In this document: positions 57,956 through 64,000 of the stretch, in pieces | Position numbering within the stretch: the stretch's first letter is position 1 | Layout: each line of letters opens with the position of its first letter | Assembly (NCBI GenBank): GCA_026545225.1 | Contig: CM048852.1 | Coordinates: forward strand, 54,877,146-54,941,145 | Source of the DNA: Cornus controversa | Lineage: Eukaryota; Streptophyta; Magnoliopsida; Cornales; Cornaceae | Direction of reading: 5' to 3' | Length of the DNA: 64,000 nt | Position numbers and translations under genes: made by a program | The notes under the pieces: generated by a model | Told to the model about the DNA's origin: nothing | The model's input: only the letters and a program-made list of their open reading frames with translations | The model's database searches: none

Positions 57956-59629
57956 TAGGGATGTCAATTTAACCCGCCCCGCCCTGCCCCTAATGGGACG
58001 GGTTTGGGATCATACTAATCGAGTTAGGGGCGAATTTGGGAAGAGAGTTTAAAACCCGCTAAGCCCCGAACCCATTCCGATTAATGATAAATATATAAAT
58101 AAATATTTTTTTATTAACTATGATTTTTATTTTTTTTCATTAGTTATGATAATTTTAAATTTTAACAACATTTTTTTTATTATCATTTGTAAGTATTTGT
58201 CTATACTTAATTTTTTTTTACAAAATTTATTGTAAATTCGTTTAAGTTTGCATTATATTTCTTAAAATATATATATATATATATATATCGAGGCGCCCTG
58301 AACCCACCCCGACTCCAATGCGGGGCGCCTCGAAGTGGGTTTGGAAAAGATTTTTTATTCGTGGGACGGGTGATAAGTGTACAAAACTTACTATTTTATA
58401 TCCTAAAATAAGTTTTTAATTACTCTTTTATTTTATTTAAATATTTTTATCTTTGCATTTTATGTTTTATAGGGGTTGATTTTCAAATAAGAAGAAAAGT
58501 AGCAAAAAGGGACTAAAAAGGATATATATTGCCAAAGATGAACATAAGAAGAATTGTAGGAGAGATGTTATTTTGTGCAATCTACTTTACAAGAGGTTTC
58601 AAATTCAAAATTTTGTAAAATATTTTTTACACGGCCACGTCTACAGTCCAGAATTCAAATTAAAGATATAGAGATCAAATATTAGATATTTAAATTTAAA
58701 ATTTTGTATTTTGAATTTTTGTTTTTGAATTTTCTATTTAAAATTTTTTTCACCTAAACCATTCTCCTCTAACTCTATAAATAAGAGGTCTTAGGGGATG
58801 GTGAAGGGAGTTAGAAAATTGTAGAGAAATTATAGAAAAAAATAGTATAATTATTTTCTTGATTCAATGAAGAATAGTAATTTCATTTCTATGTGTGTGT
58901 TTCTGTTGATATGCAAGCGTAAACATCTTTCTCAAGGGAGTGATAAAGCCACCATAGCTGAATATAAGTAAGTTATTTTATTTTCTTGTCTAATTTTTCC
59001 TCCCAAGAGCATTATTTTACTCTTCTATTTTAGAATTTTGTTTTCTAAAATTAGAGGAAGGATTCTTCGTTTTTGCCAAATAATGATAATTCGAAGAGTG
59101 CCTACCTCTGTTTACCTAGCCAATGGGCATCAGATTAAGTAAAGAAATGTCTCTCTCATATATAATCAAGTCATTCTTTTTTATTCCATATTTCCTTCTT
59201 CTTTCCAAGTTCTAATTGGATTGGTGAAGTGTATTGATTATTGGAGAAAAAATTAGATAAGAATATTAAAAACTTCATTTATATGGATCCATGGTGGTGA
59301 ATTCCCTTTCCTTGAGATTTGTCCCATAATTTGATCAAAGACATTTAGTATTAGTTTTTATTATTAAAAAAAAAGCAGAAGTTTATTTTTTTAAAATTTA
59401 TTTTTGATCTCAAAAGATTTAAGTTTTGAATTTTAGACTTGTTACTGATTTTCACTTGAGAGTGGTTCGACCTTACTTACTACTATACAATTTTTAGTAA
59501 AATTTTTGCAGGTTTTATTATTCTTGTACGAAGTGTAGAAAAGCAACGACAAACATCCATAAAAATACACTCATCAACGGGTTTGGGAAAGGGGTGCCCC
59601 GTCCCGAACCCACCCAGTTGACATCCCTA
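57956..59629. mobile_element. hAT-type non-autonomous element
   Basis: A perfect 12-bp terminal inverted repeat, TAGGGATGTCAA at the left and TTGACATCCCTA at the right. Flanks CGTGCAGG (57948-57955) and CGTGCAGA (59630-59637) are an 8-bp target duplication with one mismatch. The subterminal DNA is rich in GGGACGGG and CCCGCCCCG words. Without the LTR nested in it, the element is about 463 bp. No transposase. Confidence 0.88.
58371..59576 (+). mobile_element. Solo LTR nested in the hAT element
   Basis: It begins TGATAAGTGTA and ends TACACTCATCA, so has TG...CA ends with a near-perfect 11-bp inverted terminus. ACGGG on both sides (58366-58370 and 59577-59581) is a 5-bp target duplication. An internal TATAAATA at 58776-58783 fits an LTR promoter on this strand. 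The 1206 bp hold no coding sequence and no second LTR, which points to a solo LTR left by LTR-LTR recombination. Ty3 or Ty1 class cannot be told from the LTR. Confidence 0.82.
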
Positions 59630-59637
59630 CGTGCAGA

Positions 59638-60841
59638 CATGAACAATGTGTGTGAACATCGTGATCGTTAGATAAAGTAATTTTAAACCATAAATAGCAA
59701 AATACATTTTGGACTACAGGATTACTTTGACCGCTAGAATGAACTATAATGAATTTTTCATTCTTATTATACCAAACTTCTATATTAATAATCTAATTAA
59801 TCATCAATTTTTTCTTTGGTTGTGAATGGTGTTTATAGCTTTAATTAGTTTTCTCTGTCTATTTTTATTTTTATTTATTATAAGTTTATTTCTCCATTTA
59901 ATAAATTGACTTTATTTGTTGCAAGAAAGTTCCAATATATCAACTTATCTTCACTACGCAATTAGAGAAGTAATGAAGTAATTCAATTTTGTTTTTGCTC
60001 TAAATTATTATATTTTACCTAATGTTAATAATATAATATTAGATGATTTTTTTCTGAATTATTGTTCCGATATATATCTTGTAGATTGTTGTGCATGGTC
60101 TTTTTTTTAAGGTGAAGTATATTCATATTGATGCAAGGATATTCTTCTAGGTAGTAAAGAAAATTTATGCTTCATCTTTGAAGAAGTAGAGAAGAAGGAG
60201 ACGCGTGATCATTATTATTATTTGTTTTGTAAACAATAGCTAATGCAAATGATGTTTTATAAATATTTGTTTATTGACACGTTGATCATATGAAATCAAT
60301 TTCTATTTCAGTTCACATAGATATATATAGAGATAATTTTTTTTGTATAATTGTCGGCACTGAGAATTTGAAAAACTCTCAAAGAATATAGAACAATAGC
60401 TAATACAAATGGTGTTTTGTCCAATAAATTTTTATTTTATAGTGTCATAGGCACGGGCAATACACTAGTGTGTGTGTGTCTATATATATATATACCGACT
60501 AGTCAACACAGTGAAGACTGAATAGAGTTATAATAGATGTCAATTATTGCGAAAGAATTTATATATTTAAATTATACTCTCTCTAATAACTTAAGCTTTT
60601 AGAGTAGACGATCGTTAACACGATATCAAAGTAAATGTCTCGTGTTTGTAGTTTTATAGTAGATCACATCACAAAATTACTCCATGTATCACGAATAGAG
60701 AAACAACATTATTATTATTATAAACAAAGACAAATAAACACAAAATAAATGAAGTTACAAATAAAAAGGCTATAAATGAAGTAGAAAATAAATTGTTGTT
60801 TTCAACACTACAATTTTCTTCACTCATTACCTTTAGAAGCA
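59638..60841. other. End of insertion, distal A' promoter and UGT B 3' flank
   Basis: 59638-60468 is the right part of the Helitron-like insertion. 60469-60550 is the displaced promoter piece of A'. 60551-60841 is the flank and 3' UTR of gene B. No gene is seen. Confidence 0.6.
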
Positions 60842-62590
60842 TTACTTTGATAACATGATTGATCGAATGTCTTCAACTAGTTTCTCTAAGTTACAATAGG
60901 AGGACCCACCTTCCCTAATACTATCACCGGCCATTCTCGCAATGTCACCACTCGATTTGATGATCTCCTCTCTCTTACCCTCTATTAGATCTCTCACCAT
61001 CTTCTCAACCGTTGATCTATGACAGGTGTCCTTTATATCAATCCCAACCTTCCACAACTCACTGACGCACCTACTATTTACTTGTTGGTCAGCCAATTGT
61101 GGCCAACAAATCATGGGCACACCGGCCCAAATACTCTCCATAGTTGAGTTCCACCCACTGTGGGTCAGAAACCCAGCTACGGCCCGGTGGGCCAGAATCT
61201 CCTCTTGTGGGGCCCAACCCACTATGCACCCTCTTTCCCTAGTCCTCACCATAAGCTCTTGTGGAGTATCTTCTAACAAATCCTCCCCCGAAAGCAAACC
61301 TTCCCTTATAACCCACAAGAATGGCTTCTCACTGTTAACGAAACCATACCAAAACTCCATGAATTGGTCACGAGTCAGCATCACCAGACTTCCAAAGTTG
61401 ATGTATATGACTGATTTGGACGGCTGAGAATCAAGCCAGGTGAGACAAGTCCTATCCTGTTCCCTCAAACTACCATTTGATGATTCAGACAATAGATGAT
61501 GATCATCTTTGAATTGAGACCCCAAGAGAGCATGGAGAGGACCAATGGTGTATATTTTGGGAAAGACAGAGAGGAGCTTAGAGATGATGGGTGATTCAAG
61601 TTCATCAAAAGTGTTGAGTATGAGGGCAGAAGCTCGAGTGATGGCCGAGGCTTGGCTGATGAAGAATTGTAAAATTGGGTCTTCAATCGATCCAAATCTG
61701 CAAAAGCTTGGAAGGTCTCTACGTCGCAATAGGCTTTCAAAGCCAGGAATACAAGTAATATGCCCGTCCATGTCATCGTCCCCTGAAATAAGAAATTAAA
61801 TCTTATGAATGAGTTTCACTTAACTACTTTACTTGCCTATACGAGTATATTATTACTGTAGGTGTTAGTGATGAAACGTAAAACAAATTAATTGCTCTCA
61901 AGTGAGCACAAAATTAAGAAAAGACATCAAATTTAAAACCTAAATGTTTTCCGGCCATTTACACACGGAGAATTGCCCAGATTCAAATCTGTAAAAAAAA
62001 AAAAATGGCGTATATTTAAAAAAAGGATGAGCTAGCTAGCTAGCTTAATTTGGCTCACCTTGGAATGGAATGTGTCCTTGTTGAATGACTTTTGGGACAT
62101 TTAAATAAACCCAGGCGCTGGAAGCACTGACAGTTCGAAAAGCGATGACCGGAATGTGGAGGTCCTCTGCAACATCAATGGCGAATGACATGAGTCCATC
62201 TGCAATTACACATGTGGGTGGCGACCAGTACTGTCCTCCTTCTGTACATGTTAATTCTTGGCTGCTAAGTGAAAGCAATAGGTCCCTGAACTTGGGCTTG
62301 AACGCAGACAAAATAGACATGAACAAGTCTCTTAATTGGGGACCAGATCGTGGATTTTCCGGTGGAAGTCCGTCCGGGATAGCCATGAAACGGAGTCTAG
62401 GAAAGAGGGTCTTGAAGGTGGTTTGGTTGATGATTTTTAGGAGGTGGTTGTGGTTGTGATCTGTGTTTACAAATGTGATATTGAAATTGGCATAATGGGA
62501 AAGAAGCTTTGCTAGCATGAGCAGGGGCTTGATGTGGCCCTGCGCAGGGAAGGGCAATATTACTGCGTGAGGTGACTGAGGAACATCCAT
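60842..62590 (-). CDS. UGT709-like UDP-glucosyltransferase B, two exons, 490 aa
   Basis: Exon 1 is 62590-62059 and exon 2 is 61782-60842; the 276-bp intron is GT-AG, phase 1, with a strong GTGAGC donor. The frame is open to TAA. Catalytic His19 (FPAQGHIKP) and Asp131 (VIADGLMSF) are present. The PSPG box starts at about 367 (WAPQEEILAHRAVAGFLTHS) and ends with the DQ of WPQLADQ. The linker CIPGFESLLRRRDLPSFCR matches gene A. A and B share exon layout, intron phase and most motifs but differ at many positions, so they are older tandem paralogues that may accept different molecules. The ATG at 62590 opens MDVPQ as in gene A; no other start was considered likely. A (TA)n tract about 60 bp upstream can serve as TATA box. 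Cytosolic small-molecule glucosylation is inferred from family. Confidence 0.93.
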
Positions 62591-62832
62591 GATGGTGTAC
62601 AGAATATTGTACTTACTGATCTGATCAAAATAATAATACTCCGTAATATATATATATATATATAACAAGGAAAATTGTGATTTTTAAGGGCCTCCGCTAA
62701 GATGAGTGCATTTATACAGTGAAGAAGAGAGAGACACTTGTGGACTTACAAGTTACAAGTGTGCGACTCTCTCTCTCTCTCACACACATGTAGTAGAAAT
62801 GCACTCGCTGACTAGTCACCACTAAGATTAAT
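62591..62832. other. UGT B promoter
   Basis: A (TA)n tract lies at about 62646-62664 and a (CT)n(CA)n tract near 62766-62788, the same pairing seen upstream of gene A. Confidence 0.5.
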
Positions 62833-62988
62833 CCAAATAATGAAAAGAAATTCTTAGATGTGACCATTCACCAAACCATGCCCCATTTAGATTGGATACC
62901 CAGAGAATGTAATGTCTTAGCCCACTCTTTGAGTAAATGGGCTTTTCTTGGTAAGCCTAATGTGACCGACACTATATTGGATCCATAG
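62833..62988 (+). pseudogene. RNase H-like retroelement fragment
   Basis: The frame from 62833 to TAG at 62986 reads ...KKFLDVTIHQTMPHLDWIPR then ECNVLAHSLSKWA and a short tail. The W(I/V)PRE.N..AH.L.KWA pattern is the C-terminal end of plant reverse-transcriptase-associated RNase H-like domains. Nothing upstream of it is recognisable, so this is a short remnant. Confidence 0.5.
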
Positions 62989-63475
62989 GACCAATTGGCT
63001 TACTAACTTCTATACTCTCCAGTCTCTTCTGATTCCAATTTTGGAATGATATCTCTGATTTAAGAAATTTAAACAAAATATTTAAGAAATTTTAAACAAG
63101 ATGGAAAATTCCTTTGATTTTATGTTCCTTATCTTCAAGCAAAAACAATTCGGCTAAACATTGACAAGTTAAAAGACCATGATTTCATTCCGGTGGAATT
63201 AATTAATGGGTGAGATAAAAAGTTAAGAGTTTAAGTCACGTTCAGCTTCTTTTACTTACCAATGTAAATAATAATAATAATAATAAATAAAACAAGCAAA
63301 ATCTATAGTTCTTTGATTAATTCTTTCTTATTTCTGATTCTACAAAGGAATGTACTCCTTTGGCAAAAGAAAGGGACAGGCTACAATCTTTGCACATAAT
63401 AAAGGTATGGCTTGGGGATACATGCCACGATCATAATATATACAATCCTAAAAGAAAATGATGGAAAGAAAGATA

Positions 63476-63506
<31 letters not shown>

Positions 63507-64000
63507 AGGATAATAATATAAATTCCTCCACAAACATAAGCGTGCAATGTAAGAATTTTCCTACACTTTCTTAGCTTTATCCCCACTTTTGGTCTTTATG
63601 GTAGGGCTCTACTTTATTTTAAATTTGAGAATGAGCAGCTAGTGTTTGTTGATCATTTAACCTTGATGTTCGATTGAACCTATTTAACATGTTATATCTA
63701 TCAAATTAATCTTATATGAACGAATTAGAATCGAATAATTTCTTTTTTAGTTATTAAATAATTAACATGCAAAGATGATGTATGAATTATTTGTGAGGAC
63801 AAACAATAAAAAATATTACATGTATTTTCAAGGAATTACTATTACCAAGAAGGTGAGGACAACCTCGTTAATGTGGTAGAATTTATGACTAACTTCAATC
63901 CTTAAATTCCCTTTTTAACATTTAATTTTACATTTGTTATATATATAAGTTGATGGTAGACTGTTGTACGGGCCATTTAACATGAGAAACATGAATGTGA
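62989..64000. other. AT-rich DNA to the window end
   Basis: It contains an (ATA)n run near 63268 and (TA)n at about 63478-63500. No gene is recognised. Confidence 0.55.

Larger units (their letters stand above)
53822..60468 (+). mobile_element. Helitron-like insertion splitting the A' promoter
   Basis: In gene A the promoter reads GATAA then TGTGTGTGTATATAT then ATACCGACTGGTCAACACAG. In A' the same left part stops at GATTA (53821) and the right part resumes at TGTGTGTGTGTCTATATAT (60469) and ATACCGACTAGTCAACACAG. About 6.65 kb therefore sits between an A and a T with no target duplication. Its right end is GTGTC-ATA-GGCAC (5-bp stem), GGGCAATACA, CTAG. Hairpin plus CTRR inserted at A/T is the Helitron 3' signature. 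The left end starts in a (TA)n tract and does not show the expected TC. No Rep/helicase is seen, so it would be non-autonomous. It carries gene fragments, tandem arrays and later insertions. Confidence 0.6.

Noticed and set aside
57956..59629. Reading the whole 57956-59629 block as one transposon
   Set aside because: The ACGGG duplication and TG...CA ends show that 58371-59576 is a later insertion.
1..64000. CRISPR arrays, bacterial-style operons, tRNA and rRNA genes
   Set aside because: I looked for regularly spaced repeats and tRNA-like B-box words and saw none convincing; a tRNA scan was not possible by eye.

Overview
This is a 64 kb segment of a flowering-plant nuclear chromosome, almost certainly a eudicot. 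The evidence is AT-rich non-coding DNA, many-intron genes with plant splice signals, plant-only gene families (PASTICCINO1, a PLS-class PPR protein, COPT copper transporters, UGT glycosyltransferases) and several kinds of plant transposon. The species cannot be named from the sequence.

Layout. 1-12090 has no recognisable gene. It holds a tandem array of ~315-bp units (391-1600), two large inverted-repeat elements (about 5700-6613 and 8331-9615) and a paired G-box region near 11100. 12451-14632 (+) is a five-exon gene of an uncharacterised plant family. A Stowaway-type MITE lies at 15600-15863. 19159-34724 (+) is PAS1, an FKBP/TPR protein with 20 exons. I reconstructed it in frame to 625 residues; two of its introns are GC-AG and its C-terminus is CaaX-like. 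Its introns carry tandem duplications and a 651-bp Mutator-type MITE with a perfect 9-bp target duplication. 38170-40386 (+) is a PLS-class PPR gene like Arabidopsis At1g71490. A decayed copy of PAS1 exons 18-19 lies at 43387-43608. Two intronless COPT-type copper transporters (both -) lie at 44630-45079 and 47174-47617.

48448-62590 is a UGT709-like glucosyltransferase array, all on the - strand. It contains an intact two-exon gene (A, 48448-50777), a truncated and frameshifted copy of A's first exon (A', 53233-53750) and a second intact two-exon gene (B, 60842-62590). A dead PIF/Harbinger transposase lies between A and A'. The promoter of A' is split by about 6.65 kb of foreign DNA (53822-60468) whose right end looks like a Helitron 3' end (short hairpin, then CTAG, then T). 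That insert carries a genomic fragment of a PDR-type ABCG transporter, several local tandem arrays and a hAT-type element that is itself interrupted by a probable solo LTR.

The intact genes are unrelated housekeeping, organelle, copper-uptake and small-molecule glycosylation genes; I see no operon-like or pathway cluster beyond the UGT array. The least ordinary material is the rearranged UGT array and its gene-fragment-carrying insertion, the PAS1 gene structure, and the nested transposons that can be ordered in time. I found no convincing novel enzymatic or defence system.
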